Assembly: GCF_029664245.1 (NCBI RefSeq)
Contig: NZ_JANAIE010000010.1
Coordinates: 1-64,000 of the forward strand
Origin: Profundicola chukchiensis
Lineage (GTDB): Bacteria > Bacteroidota > Bacteroidia > Flavobacteriales > Weeksellaceae
Direction: 5' to 3'
DNA: 64,000 nt
Shown: in pieces, positions 8,742-17,557 of the stretch
Numbering within the stretch: position 1 is the first letter of the stretch
How the letters are laid out: the number at the start of each line of letters is the position of its first letter
Made by a program: the position numbers and the translations under genes
The notes under the pieces: model-generated
What the model was told of the DNA's origin: nothing
What the model saw: only the letters and a program-made list of their open reading frames with translations
The model's database searches: none

Positions 8742-11405
8742 GTGAAGTTAAAATTTAAAGTTACTTTTAATAGTGTCGTTGGACAAAATATATTCATTAC
8801 CGGAAGTTGTAAGGAACTTGGCAACTGGGACAAAGACAAGGCGATAGCCCTAAGTTATTCTCATTTTGCCCAATGGTCGGTAGATATGAAAATAAAGTCT
8901 AAGGATTTTGAATATTTATATTTCATAAAAGATGATCGTGACCAGAGCATCACCGAGGAATGGTCTAAACGTAGTTTTTCTGCATTGGGTTCTAAGGATA
9001 GTTATATTTTAAAAGATGCTTGGAATTATCCCAACCTGCCTGAATTTAATTTGAATACTGAATTTTTTGAGCATATTGGTGTTGACATTCCTGTCACTGA
9101 GCAAAAAGTAAGTAAAAAACATACCCATCAATTCAATATTTCTTTTAGACCACTACATCCTAACGAATCTGTGTATTTATTAGGAAGCATTGGGGAATTA
9201 GGAAGTTGGAACGAAGAAAATGCCATTCCTATGCATTGGGATGGTAAAGGGAAATGGTCTGTTAACCTTGATTTAGCTCAAGTAAATCATCAGTTTTCTT
9301 ATAAATACTTAGTAGTTAATCCAGAAACAAATATTCTAAAATATTTTGAAGAAGGAGAAAATAGAATAGGTTTACCCTCTAATGATGACGAATTTATCAT
9401 TCAACATGATACAGGATTTAGACAACCTCAGCATAAAAAATGGAGAGGAAGTGGAATTGCGGTTCCTGTGTTTTCGTTAAGGTCTGAAAGAGGCTTAGGT
9501 GTTGGAGAGTTTTTGGACTTAATTGAATTCGGGAAATGGGCTAAAGAAGCTGGATTTTCTATGGTTCAAATCTTACCAATTCATGATACAACAGCTAAAT
9601 TTGACTGGACAGACTCTTATCCATATGCAGCAATTTCGGTTTATGCATTGCACCCGATGTATTTGAACTTAAATGCACTTAAATTTAAGTTATCAGCCAA
9701 AGAATTAAAAGAAATTGAAGCCAAAGCCAAGGAATTAAATCAGCATGATAATGTTGATTATGAGTTGGTCAACAATTTCAAAACTAAATTTTTAAAGAAA
9801 TACTTTAAAGAAAATAAAGAAGCTATTTTAGGAGATAAATCCTTTAAAGCTTTCTTGAAAGATAATGAAGAATGGGTGAAGCCTTACGCTGCCTTTTCGG
9901 TATTAAGAGATAAAAACAAAACAGCAGATTTCACTCAATGGAAATCGAATTCAAAAAGTTCTAAAGCTACTTTAACAAGAATGTTTGGTGCTAAGAGCAA
10001 GGACTTAGACGCTGTTATGTTCTACGTTTTTGTACAATGGCAATTGCACGAGCAGTTATCTAAAGCTGTAGATGAATTACATAATTTAAATTTAACCTTA
10101 AAAGGAGATTTACCTATCGGAATCTATCGCCATAGTGTAGATGCATGGTGGAATCCAGAGTTATTTCACATGGATCAACAAGCCGGAGCTCCGCCAGATG
10201 ACTTTGCTGTATTAGGTCAGAATTGGGAATTCCCTACCTATAATTGGCCTCGCATGAAGGAAGATGATTTTGCTTGGTGGAAAAGTAGATTCCAATTTAT
10301 GTCAAGGTATTTTGATGCCTTTAGGATAGATCATATTCTTGGTTTCTTTAGAATTTGGCAAATTCCTTTAAGCGCAACTCAAGGTATTTTAGGTCGTTTT
10401 GAACCAGCATTACCTATTAGTTTAGATGAATTAAACTTTCGTGGAATTCACTTAGACCTTGAACGTTTGGTTGAACCTTATTTGCATTATGATTTGATCA
10501 GATTGTATTTTGGTTCGGAAACAGAAGAAGTAGTACATACTTATTTTGATTTTAAAAACGATCTTGGTGAATTAAAGTTCAAAGAAGAATACAATACACA
10601 GCGAAAAATTAAAAATACTTTAGCTGCAGATCACGGACATTTAGAGCGTTTGTTGGAATTAGCAGCGAATGTATTGTTTATTAAAGAAGATGCCGATGAA
10701 GTAAGATTACATCCGAGGTATGGCATAAATGAAACCAATAATTTCAAATGGTTGCCAAAAGATACCCAGGATAAATTATATGCCTTGTACTTAGATTATT
10801 TCTATAATCGTCAAGAACAATTCTGGAAAGCTAAAGGTCTAGAGAAGCTTCCTGCTTTAAAACAAGCTACTAATATGTTGACTTGTGGAGAAGATTTAGG
10901 GATGGTTCCTAAGGTTGTTCCTCAAGTGATGAATGATTTAGCGATTATGTCATTACAAGTACAGAGAATGCCTTCAGACGAAGAACTGAAGTTCTCTAAT
11001 CCGCATCACGCACCATATTTGTCGGTAGTTTCTCCATCTTCACATGATACATCTACACTGCGCCAGTGGTGGAAAGAGGATAGAGAAGCTACACAGTATT
11101 TTTATAATACTATGATGGGTAAAAAAGGAGCTGCTCCTGAAGAATTATCAGAGGAATTGCTTTCGATTATTGTTGATCAGCATTTATATTCGCCTGCTTT
11201 GTTGTCTGTAATTCCATTGCAAGAGTTCTTGGGAATGCATTCAGAACTTAGAAATCCAAATGAGGAAATTGAGCGAATAAATGTTCCGGCTGTTTTCCCA
11301 CATTATTGGAGATATCGCATGCATGTGAATATTTCTGATTTAATTAATCACAAAGAGTTTACAAATATGTTAAAAGACCGCCACGCAAACGCGGGAAGAG
11401 GATAA
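8742..11405 (+). CDS. malQ: 4-alpha-glucanotransferase (GH77, MalQ) with two CBM20 domains
   Basis: An 887-residue amylomaltase that transfers alpha-1,4-glucan segments during maltodextrin and glycogen metabolism. Two N-terminal starch-binding CBM20 modules (about 1-105 and 122-228) each carry the LGNW or LGSW motif typical of CBM20. The GH77 barrel fills the rest: nucleophile D530 in RIDH, acid/base E717 in GEDLG, and third carboxylate D769 in HDTST. The GAPPDDF and GQNWEFP motifs of the 250s loop are also present. The proposed start is GTG at 8742 (Val-Lys-Leu-Lys-Phe), which gives the usual family N-terminus; a TTG at 8733 is in frame. It appears monocistronic, divergent from ftsK, with a terminator after it. 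Confidence 0.93.
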   Translation: MKLKFKVTFNSVVGQNIFITGSCKELGNWDKDKAIALSYSHFAQWSVDMKIKSKDFEYLYFIKDDRDQSITEEWSKRSFSALGSKDSYILKDAWNYPNLPEFNLNTEFFEHIGVDIPVTEQKVSKKHTHQFNISFRPLHPNESVYLLGSIGELGSWNEENAIPMHWDGKGKWSVNLDLAQVNHQFSYKYLVVNPETNILKYFEEGENRIGLPSNDDEFIIQHDTGFRQPQHKKWRGSGIAVPVFSLRSERGLGVGEFLDLIEFGKWAKEAGFSMVQILPIHDTTAKFDWTDSYPYAAISVYALHPMYLNLNALKFKLSAKELKEIEAKAKELNQHDNVDYELVNNFKTKFLKKYFKENKEAILGDKSFKAFLKDNEEWVKPYAAFSVLRDKNKTADFTQWKSNSKSSKATLTRMFGAKSKDLDAVMFYVFVQWQLHEQLSKAVDELHNLNLTLKGDLPIGIYRHSVDAWWNPELFHMDQQAGAPPDDFAVLGQNWEFPTYNWPRMKEDDFAWWKSRFQFMSRYFDAFRIDHILGFFRIWQIPLSATQGILGRFEPALPISLDELNFRGIHLDLERLVEPYLHYDLIRLYFGSETEEVVHTYFDFKNDLGELKFKEEYNTQRKIKNTLAADHGHLERLLELAANVLFIKEDADEVRLHPRYGINETNNFKWLPKDTQDKLYALYLDYFYNRQEQFWKAKGLEKLPALKQATNMLTCGEDLGMVPKVVPQVMNDLAIMSLQVQRMPSDEELKFSNPHHAPYLSVVSPSSHDTSTLRQWWKEDREATQYFYNTMMGKKGAAPEELSEELLSIIVDQHLYSPALLSVIPLQEFLGMHSELRNPNEEIERINVPAVFPHYWRYRMHVNISDLINHKEFTNMLKDRHANAGRG

Positions 11406-11428
11406 ACTGTAAATTTAGTTTATTACAA

Positions 11429-11465
11429 AAGGCTCAAAGTTTTTATAACTCTGAGCCTTCTTTTA
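11429..11465. terminator. Terminator between malQ and the thioredoxin gene
   Basis: Eight-base perfect arms AAGGCTCA (11429-11436) and TGAGCCTT (11452-11459), with a further AGT/ACT pair inside, followed by a T-rich tract. It lies between convergent genes and could serve both. Confidence 0.7.
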
Positions 11466-11499
11466 TTTATAGATGTTTAATGAAGTTGGTTAAAAATAT

Positions 11500-11868
11500 T
11501 TACTTAACGTCTTCTGAAAACTTTAAAACTTTATCTTTTAATAAAGGATAAGGAATCAAACCAGCTTGTCTTTCATAAACCTTGTTTTTATAAATATATA
11601 AAAGCGTTGGAACAGATTTAATTTCAAAATGTTTTGCTAGGGCAGGATTTGCATCAATATCAACCTTGGCAATAAGTGCTTTTCCTTGTACATCTTCTTC
11701 CTTGACCAAGCGATTAATCAGAGAAACCATTACATGACAAGGTTGACACCAAGTTGCGTAAAAGTCTAAAACAACTGGTTCGTCTGAATTAAAAACCAAA
11801 TCATTGAAGTTGGAATCTGTAATTTCAGTTGGTTTTACTTTCTTTTTCGATGAAAATAAGTTGAACAT
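11500..11868 (-). CDS. trxA: Thioredoxin family protein
   Basis: A 122-residue cytoplasmic thioredoxin fold protein with no signal peptide. The redox site is WCQPC (C41, C44), a variant of the usual WCGPC with Gln in place of Gly. The partner cis-proline loop (KSVPTLLYIY) and the buried acidic residue region (VVLDFYATW) are present. An N-terminal extension of about 12 basic residues precedes the domain. It should reduce disulfides in partner proteins. The Gly-to-Gln change at the active site can shift redox potential, so a specialised partner is possible. Confidence 0.88.
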   Translation of the reverse strand: MFNLFSSKKKVKPTEITDSNFNDLVFNSDEPVVLDFYATWCQPCHVMVSLINRLVKEEDVQGKALIAKVDIDANPALAKHFEIKSVPTLLYIYKNKVYERQAGLIPYPLLKDKVLKFSEDVK

Positions 11869-11991
11869 ATAATATCAATTTTTGTAAAAATAAGATTATT
11901 AGATTATTTATCCCCAAAGTTTGTGCAGATAATCAATTCAAGCCTATATAAAGGTCTTCGATAAATCATGTTTAAACTCATCTCTGAGAAA

Positions 11992-12023
11992 TTGCTAAAT
12001 TTCCCAAAACATTCTCATATTTG
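11992..12023 (+). promoter_or_regulatory. Promoter of the TRIC-family gene
   Basis: TTG at 11992-11994, a 21-base spacer, then CATATTTG at 12016-12023 (one mismatch to TAnnTTTG). The -7 element overlaps a possible GTG start at 12023, which favours the ATG at 12041 as the true start. Confidence 0.5.
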
Positions 12024-12040
12024 TGATCTCAACCATATTT

Positions 12041-12673
12041 ATGTTTGCAACATTCTTATTTCACGAAAATTTCTCCCTTCTCATTGAGGTAATTGGAACG
12101 ATTGCTTTTGCTATGTCTGGGGCTTTTGCAGCGATGCAATATAAGTTAGATCCTTTTGGTGTATTAATTATTGCCTTTGCCACGGCCGTTGGAGGAGGTA
12201 CCATTCGTGATTTGTTGTTGGGTGCTCCTGTTTTTTGGATGCACGATATGCTTATCTGTACGGTGATTTTTGTTACTGCTATATTCTCTATGATTTTTAG
12301 GTCGGTGGAGAAAAAGTACAAGAATACGTTATTTATTTTCGACTCCATTGGACTTGGACTATTCACAATTATTGGAGTTCAAAAAGGATTAGAATTTGGA
12401 CATCATCCAGTTATTTGTCTAACTCTAGGAACTATAACAGGTTGTTTTGGTGGAGTTTTAAGAGATATTCTTATCAATCGTATTCCACTATTATTAAGAA
12501 AAGAAATTTATGCAACTGCCTGTATTATAGGTGGTACAGCATTTATTATCATGACTTACATTCCTGGGTTCTCATCGCAATTAGTGCAAATTTCTACTAT
12601 CCTGATTATTATTTTAATCAGAAGTATAGCAGTGAAATACAGGCTTCACATTCCTAAATTTTATCTTAATTAA
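12041..12673 (+). CDS. TRIC-type cation channel family protein (YadS/UPF0126)
   Basis: A 210-residue inner-membrane protein with about seven hydrophobic helices, arranged as two repeats of the UPF0126 glycine-rich domain. The paired motifs GGGTIRDLLLG and GGVLRDILI are the family hallmark. Prokaryotic homologs of eukaryotic TRIC channels form trimers conducting monovalent cations; the exact ion is not evident here. The frame is open to a GTG at 12023, but that codon lies inside the probable -7 promoter element, so ATG 12041 is preferred. It converges on uvrB 14 bases away, with no obvious terminator hairpin between. Confidence 0.85.
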   Translation: MFATFLFHENFSLLIEVIGTIAFAMSGAFAAMQYKLDPFGVLIIAFATAVGGGTIRDLLLGAPVFWMHDMLICTVIFVTAIFSMIFRSVEKKYKNTLFIFDSIGLGLFTIIGVQKGLEFGHHPVICLTLGTITGCFGGVLRDILINRIPLLLRKEIYATACIIGGTAFIIMTYIPGFSSQLVQISTILIIILIRSIAVKYRLHIPKFYLN

Positions 12674-12687
12674 TTTTAAAGCTTAGT

Positions 12688-14688
12688 TTAAGATTCGACT
12701 TGTTCTTTTAAGGCTTTAATTTCGTCTCGTAAAGCAGCTGCTTGAATAAAATCTAAATCTTTAGCAGCCTTTTCCATGGCTTTTGTTTTTTGCTCAATTA
12801 ACTTTTCAATATCTACATCATCACCATATTCAGGACGCTCTGATGCTGCCATAATAACCGCCGATTTCTGAACATATGGATTTTTCTCGAAGTCAGCCTC
12901 GCGCTTAATTCGATTAATCTTCTTCACTAATGGCTCTGGTTTCTTGTTGTGATCTGTATTATATTGAATTTGAATTTCTCGTCTACGCTCAGTTTCGTCA
13001 ATGGTCTTTTGCATAGAGTCAGTAATCTTATCTGCATACATAATTACACGTCCATTTACGTTTCTCGCAGCTCTACCAGATGTTTGTGTAAGAGATCTAT
13101 GGCTTCTCAAAAATCCTTCTTTATCCGCATCTAAAATAGCCACCAAAGAAACTTCAGGCAAGTCTAAACCTTCTCTCAATAAGTTTACACCCACCAAAAC
13201 ATCAAATTTCCCGATTCTTAAATCTTCCATGATTTGAACACGATCCAAAGTATCCACATCAGAGTGAATATATTGAGTTCTTACACCATAGCGCGTCAGG
13301 AACTTAGTCAACTCTTCAGCCATTCTTTTGGTTAAAGTCGTAACAAGGACACGCTCATCAATTTCAGCACGCTTTTGAATTTCTTCCATCAAATCATCCA
13401 TTTGATTTAAAGAAGGACGGATTTCAATCGGTGGATCTAATAATCCTGTTGGACGAATAATTTGCTCTACCACAACACCTTCGGATTTTTCTAATTCATA
13501 ATTAGCCGGTGTTGCAGAAACATATATTACTTGATTTTGTAAAGCTTCAAATTCCTCAAACTTTAATGGTCTATTGTCCATGGCAGCCGGTAATCTAAAA
13601 CCATAATCCACCAAATTCTCCTTACGACTTCTATCTCCACCATACATTGCATGAACTTGTGGAATCGTAACGTGAGACTCATCGATTACCATTAAATAAT
13701 CATCTGGGAAATAATCCAACAAACAGAATGGACGTGTACCTGGTAGTCGGCCATCTAGATATCGAGAATAATTCTCAATTCCAGAGCAATAGCCTAACTC
13801 TTTCATCATCTCCACATCGAATTCAGTTCTTTCTTTCAGCCTTTTAGCTTCTAGACTCTTACCGATATCCTGGAAGTATTCAACTTGTTTTCCTAAGTCA
13901 ATTTGAATCTGATGAATTGCACCTTTCATCGTGTCAGGAGAAGTAACGAAGATGTTCGCAGGATAAACATTCATCTTATCAAAACTGGAAATTCTATTTC
14001 CGCTTCCTACAGAAAAGGACTCAATTTCTTCGATTTCATCTCCAAAGAAATGAACTCTAATTCCATCGTCTGCGTAAGCTGGAAATATTTCAACAACGTC
14101 TCCAAGAACCCTAAAATTACCACGACCAAAGTCTACAGCACTTCTAGAGTACAAGGCATTTACCAAATTATGTAAGAAGTGAGTTCGAGCAATTCTTTGG
14201 CCTTTCTCAATATTAATTACGTTTTTATGAAACTCGGTTGGATTACCAATACCATATAAACATGAAACAGATGCTACCACCAAAATATCTCGTCTTCCTG
14301 ATAGAAGAGAAGAGGTTGTACTTAATCTTAACTTTTCAATCTCCTCGTTAATGGATAAATCCTTTTCGATATAGGTTCCCGAAGTTGGAATAAACGCTTC
14401 TGGTTGATAGTAATCATAGTATGAAACAAAATATTCAACCGCATTGTCGGGGAAAAACTCTTGAAACTCCATATATAGCTGAGCCGCCAAAGTTTTATTG
14501 TGCGCTAAAACAAGGGTTGGTTTTTGAACTTCGGTAATCACATTGGCTACCGTAAATGTTTTACCCGATCCCGTAACACCTAATAAAGTTTGGTACGGAT
14601 CACCTTGATTCAAACCTCGGGTTAATTCCTTAATGGCTTGTGGTTGATCACCTGTGGGTTTATAGTCAGATTTAAGCTTAAATTGCAT
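12688..14688 (-). CDS. uvrB: UvrABC excinuclease subunit B
   Basis: A 666-residue nucleotide excision repair helicase-like subunit that verifies damage delivered by UvrA and recruits UvrC. Walker A is GVTGSGKT (37-44). The damage-probing beta-hairpin is recognisable by the YYDYYQPEAFIP segment. Helicase motifs DESHVT, VTTLTKRMAE and QTSGRAARN are present, and the C-terminal UVR coiled-coil (about 625-660) mediates UvrC contact. Length and motifs are standard. A TATCTTTG promoter core at 14693-14700 is only 4 bases from the ATG, implying a very short or absent leader. Its partner uvrA is in the same window at 60375. Confidence 0.97.
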   Translation of the reverse strand: MQFKLKSDYKPTGDQPQAIKELTRGLNQGDPYQTLLGVTGSGKTFTVANVITEVQKPTLVLAHNKTLAAQLYMEFQEFFPDNAVEYFVSYYDYYQPEAFIPTSGTYIEKDLSINEEIEKLRLSTTSSLLSGRRDILVVASVSCLYGIGNPTEFHKNVINIEKGQRIARTHFLHNLVNALYSRSAVDFGRGNFRVLGDVVEIFPAYADDGIRVHFFGDEIEEIESFSVGSGNRISSFDKMNVYPANIFVTSPDTMKGAIHQIQIDLGKQVEYFQDIGKSLEAKRLKERTEFDVEMMKELGYCSGIENYSRYLDGRLPGTRPFCLLDYFPDDYLMVIDESHVTIPQVHAMYGGDRSRKENLVDYGFRLPAAMDNRPLKFEEFEALQNQVIYVSATPANYELEKSEGVVVEQIIRPTGLLDPPIEIRPSLNQMDDLMEEIQKRAEIDERVLVTTLTKRMAEELTKFLTRYGVRTQYIHSDVDTLDRVQIMEDLRIGKFDVLVGVNLLREGLDLPEVSLVAILDADKEGFLRSHRSLTQTSGRAARNVNGRVIMYADKITDSMQKTIDETERRREIQIQYNTDHNKKPEPLVKKINRIKREADFEKNPYVQKSAVIMAASERPEYGDDVDIEKLIEQKTKAMEKAAKDLDFIQAAALRDEIKALKEQVES

Positions 14689-14692
14689 TTTG

Positions 14693-14700
14693 CAAAGATA
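14693..14700 (-). promoter_or_regulatory. -7 promoter element of uvrB
   Basis: The minus strand reads TATCTTTG, an exact TAnnTTTG match. It ends 4 bases before the uvrB ATG, so the transcript would begin at or next to the start codon. Confidence 0.4.
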
Positions 14701-14903
14701 AATATTTCAAACGCCTATACCTTAATATAAGGTCATGAAAGCTAGAATTTAGCTATTATTTAAGAATAAAGCCATGGGATTTATGATGAATCGAATTTTT
14801 TAAATGATTCTTGAGTGAGTTTAAGTGAGAATAAGTCTTAAGGCTATCTTAATATTCCCTTATTATAACTAGGTATTCATTCAAATTTGATAATTTTACA
14901 ACT

Positions 14904-15536
14904 ATGAATGAATTGCTAAAAGCCCAATATGGCTACTTATTTAGTCCAGAACTCTTACAGGAGATTGAAGAATTAGGAGTTTATCGTGAGTTTAAAGCTG
15001 GCGAGGAAATCATGGACTATGGTGTGACTTTTAAACATTTACCGCTATTATTAGATGGTGCCATTCGTATCTTAAGGGAAAATGAAAATGGACAAGAGTT
15101 ATTGCTTTATTTTTTAGAAAGAGGTGATACTTGTGCTTTTACATTAAACTGCTGCATGGGAAGCAAGCAAAGTGAAGTGAGAGCCGAGGCTGAGACCGAT
15201 GTTAAATTAGTAATGATTCCGATTCAAAAACTTGATGAATGGATGGTTAAGTATGATGAATGGAGAGCATTTGTTATGCAAAGCTATTTCGAGAGAGTCA
15301 ATGAACTTTTAGATGTTGTTGACGCAATGGCTTTTCAACAATTAGATCAAAGGGTTTATCAATTCTTAAAAGACAAAGCCATGGTTTCGGGTGATACCAA
15401 CATTATTGTTACCCACCAAGAATTAGCAAGTCATCTTAATTCGTCTAGGGTAGTTATCTCTCGATTACTTAAGAAATTAGAAAATCAAGGAAAAATAGAA
15501 ATTGGTAGAAATCAAATTAAACTATTAGATTTCTAG
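14904..15536 (+). CDS. Crp/Fnr family transcriptional regulator
   Basis: A 210-residue regulator with an N-terminal cyclic-nucleotide-binding-like beta-roll (about 15-120), a dimerisation helix, and a C-terminal winged helix-turn-helix (about 145-208; recognition region THQELASHLNSSRVVISRLL). The beta-roll lacks the canonical cAMP-binding RxS arrangement as far as I can see. It has three cysteines, C77, C83 and C84, clustered where an effector would sit. It lies 67 bases upstream of the sulfur-handling hydrolase and rhodanese on the same strand. Regulation of those genes by a thiol- or persulfide-reactive signal is a reasonable inference, but only inference. A CAAATTTG at 14882-14889 may be its promoter core. 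Confidence 0.85.
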   Translation: MNELLKAQYGYLFSPELLQEIEELGVYREFKAGEEIMDYGVTFKHLPLLLDGAIRILRENENGQELLLYFLERGDTCAFTLNCCMGSKQSEVRAEAETDVKLVMIPIQKLDEWMVKYDEWRAFVMQSYFERVNELLDVVDAMAFQQLDQRVYQFLKDKAMVSGDTNIIVTHQELASHLNSSRVVISRLLKKLENQGKIEIGRNQIKLLDF

Positions 15537-15582
15537 AAAGTCAATTGTAACTTAGATTACGATACAAGGCTTAGATTAATAC

Positions 15583-15590
15583 TAAATTTG
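15583..15590 (+). promoter_or_regulatory. -7 promoter element of the MBL/rhodanese gene
   Basis: TAAATTTG matches TAnnTTTG exactly, 13 bases before the ATG at 15604. The hydrolase can therefore be transcribed independently of the regulator. Confidence 0.5.
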
Positions 15591-15603
15591 TAAAAACTTT
15601 AAT

Positions 15604-17019
15604 ATGAATATAGAACAAATATATACGGGTTGTTTAGCACAAGGGGCTTATTATATTACTTCTAATGGAGAAGCTGCGATTATAGATCCATTAAGAGAAG
15701 TACAACCTTATTTAGATAAATTAGAAAAGGATAATGTAAAACTTAAATACATTTTTGAAACTCACTTTCACGCAGACTTCGTGAGTGGACATCTAAGTTT
15801 GTCTAAGAAAACAAATGCACCTATCGTGTATGGTCCAACAGCAGAACCAAATTATGATGTAATTGTTGCAGAGGATAATCAAGAGTTTAAGGTTGGAAAT
15901 GTTACGATTGTAGCCTTACACACGCCAGGACACACCATGGAAAGTACCACTTATCTATTAAGAGATGAGAACGGGAAAGATGTAGCAATTTTCTCAGGAG
16001 ATACTTTATTCTTAGGAGATGTTGGACGTCCTGATTTAGCTCAAAAAGGAAACGAATTAACATCTGAAATGCTAGCAGGTATTTTATATGATAGTTTAAG
16101 AAATAGAATCATGCCTTTAGCTGATGACATTACAGTTTATCCTGGTCACGGTGCTGGTTCGGCTTGTGGTAAAAACATGAGTAAAGAAACCGTTGATACT
16201 TTAGGGAATCAAAAAGCTACCAACTATGCTTTGAGAGCGGATATGACCAAGGAAGAGTTTATTGAGGCTGTATTGGATGGAATTGCTGAACCACCAGCTT
16301 ATTTCCCGATGAATGTACAGATGAATAAATCTGGTTACGATGATTTTGATGAAGTTAAAGAAAGAGGTTTAAAAGCTTTATCACCAGAAGAATTTGAATT
16401 AGTTGCCAATCAGAATGAGGCCTTAGTTTTAGATGTTAGAAATCAAAAAACTTATTCAGAAGGTCATATTCCAAAATCTATTTTTATTGGATTGAAAGGG
16501 CAATTTGCACCTTGGGTTGGAGCTTTAATTAAAGATGTAAAACAGCCGATTTTATTAGTTACCGAAGAAGGTCAAGAAGAGGAAGCTGTTACAAGATTAG
16601 CGAGAGTTGGTTTTGATAATGTTCTAGGATTCTTGAAAGGAGGATTTAATGCTTGGAAAGAAGCTGGTAAAGAAACCGATACGGTAACTTCTATCAATGC
16701 TGAAGAGTTTGCTGAAATCTATAAATCAGAGGATATTCCAGTTTTTGATGTTAGAAAAGATGGAGAGTTCACTTCTCAACACGTTGAAAAAGCTGAACAC
16801 ACACCACTTTCTAACTTAAATGATCATTTAGCTCAATTTCCTAAAGAGAAAACTTTCTATATTCACTGTCAAGGAGGTTATAGGTCTATGATTGCTGCTT
16901 CTATTTTGAAGAGCCGTGGATACCATAACTTAATCGATATAGCAGGTGGATTTAAGGATATTGCACAGACAGGTATTGTTACCAAAGAAATTTGTCCATT
17001 AACAGGAGAACCTAAATAA
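15604..17019 (+). CDS. MBL-fold hydrolase with two rhodanese domains (persulfide dioxygenase-like)
   Basis: A 471-residue cytoplasmic protein. The N-terminal metallo-beta-lactamase domain (about 1-240) has the ETHE1-like motif HFHADFVSGH (H54, H56, D58, H63), then GHTMES, SGDTLFLGDVGRPDL and YPGHGAG. ETHE1 relatives oxidise glutathione persulfide to sulfite with a mononuclear iron. Two rhodanese domains follow. The first (about 255-350) has no cysteine at its active-site loop, which reads VTEEGQEEEA. The second (about 365-471) keeps the nucleophile C422 in HCQGGYRS. One structural and one catalytic sulfurtransferase domain are implied. The rhodanese lipoprotein gene begins 1 base after the stop. 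Confidence 0.87.
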   Translation: MNIEQIYTGCLAQGAYYITSNGEAAIIDPLREVQPYLDKLEKDNVKLKYIFETHFHADFVSGHLSLSKKTNAPIVYGPTAEPNYDVIVAEDNQEFKVGNVTIVALHTPGHTMESTTYLLRDENGKDVAIFSGDTLFLGDVGRPDLAQKGNELTSEMLAGILYDSLRNRIMPLADDITVYPGHGAGSACGKNMSKETVDTLGNQKATNYALRADMTKEEFIEAVLDGIAEPPAYFPMNVQMNKSGYDDFDEVKERGLKALSPEEFELVANQNEALVLDVRNQKTYSEGHIPKSIFIGLKGQFAPWVGALIKDVKQPILLVTEEGQEEEAVTRLARVGFDNVLGFLKGGFNAWKEAGKETDTVTSINAEEFAEIYKSEDIPVFDVRKDGEFTSQHVEKAEHTPLSNLNDHLAQFPKEKTFYIHCQGGYRSMIAASILKSRGYHNLIDIAGGFKDIAQTGIVTKEICPLTGEPK

Positions 17020-17020
17020 G

Positions 17021-17401
17021 ATGAAAAATATTATAATTATACTAACTTTTTTGTTTGCCCTAAGTTGTAAGCAAGAAGTACAAGCTCAAAACGAAGTAGG
17101 CGATGTTCTTTCAGTAGAACAATTCGAACAAGAAATTCAATCTGACGATATTCAATTGCTTGATGTAAGAACGGCAGAAGAATATGAAGAAGGTTATATA
17201 GGTGATGCCACTAATATTGATGTCTTAAAAACAGATGAATTTAAACAACAAATTCAAAAACTAGATAAATCTAAGCCAGTGTATGTTTATTGTCGCTCGG
17301 GGAAGAGAAGTCAAAAGGCTGCTGAAATTCTAGAAGAAGAAGGTTTTGAAACTATCAAAGATTTAGATGGTGGATATAATGCTTGGAGTGAAAAACATTA
17401 A
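17021..17401 (+). CDS. Rhodanese-like lipoprotein
   Basis: A 126-residue single-domain rhodanese. The N-terminus is a lipoprotein signal (hydrophobic stretch ending FALSC, lipidated C16), so it should act in the periplasm, anchored to a membrane. The active-site loop YCRSGKRS has nucleophile C91. The CH2A-type motif LLDVRTAEEYEEGYI is present. It is translationally adjacent to the cytoplasmic MBL/rhodanese protein, suggesting sulfane-sulfur transfer on both sides of the inner membrane. A strong terminator follows. Substrate and acceptor are unknown. Confidence 0.9.
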   Translation: MKNIIIILTFLFALSCKQEVQAQNEVGDVLSVEQFEQEIQSDDIQLLDVRTAEEYEEGYIGDATNIDVLKTDEFKQQIQKLDKSKPVYVYCRSGKRSQKAAEILEEEGFETIKDLDGGYNAWSEKH

Positions 17402-17420
17402 GATTAATATTTTAATTTAG

Positions 17421-17464
17421 AACTAAATGTCCTTTGATTTATTTCAGAGGACATTTTTTAGTTT
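17421..17464 (+). terminator. Terminator of the sulfur module
   Basis: Arms 17425-17437 and 17444-17456 (13 pairs, one wobble), with outer AACTAAA/TTTAGTT pairing and a T-run. It ends the crp-MBL-rhodanese group. Confidence 0.75.
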
Positions 17465-17557
17465 AATTAAAGGAGATTAAGCCATTAAATATCTTTGATA
17501 ATTTTCTTTTAACTTATGGTAAATCTTACTAATTTTAACCCTTACAAAATTTAAGAC

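Noticed and set aside
12023-12040. GTG at 12023 as start of the TRIC-family gene
   Set aside because: It overlaps the probable -7 promoter element; the ATG at 12041 gives a normal N-terminus.
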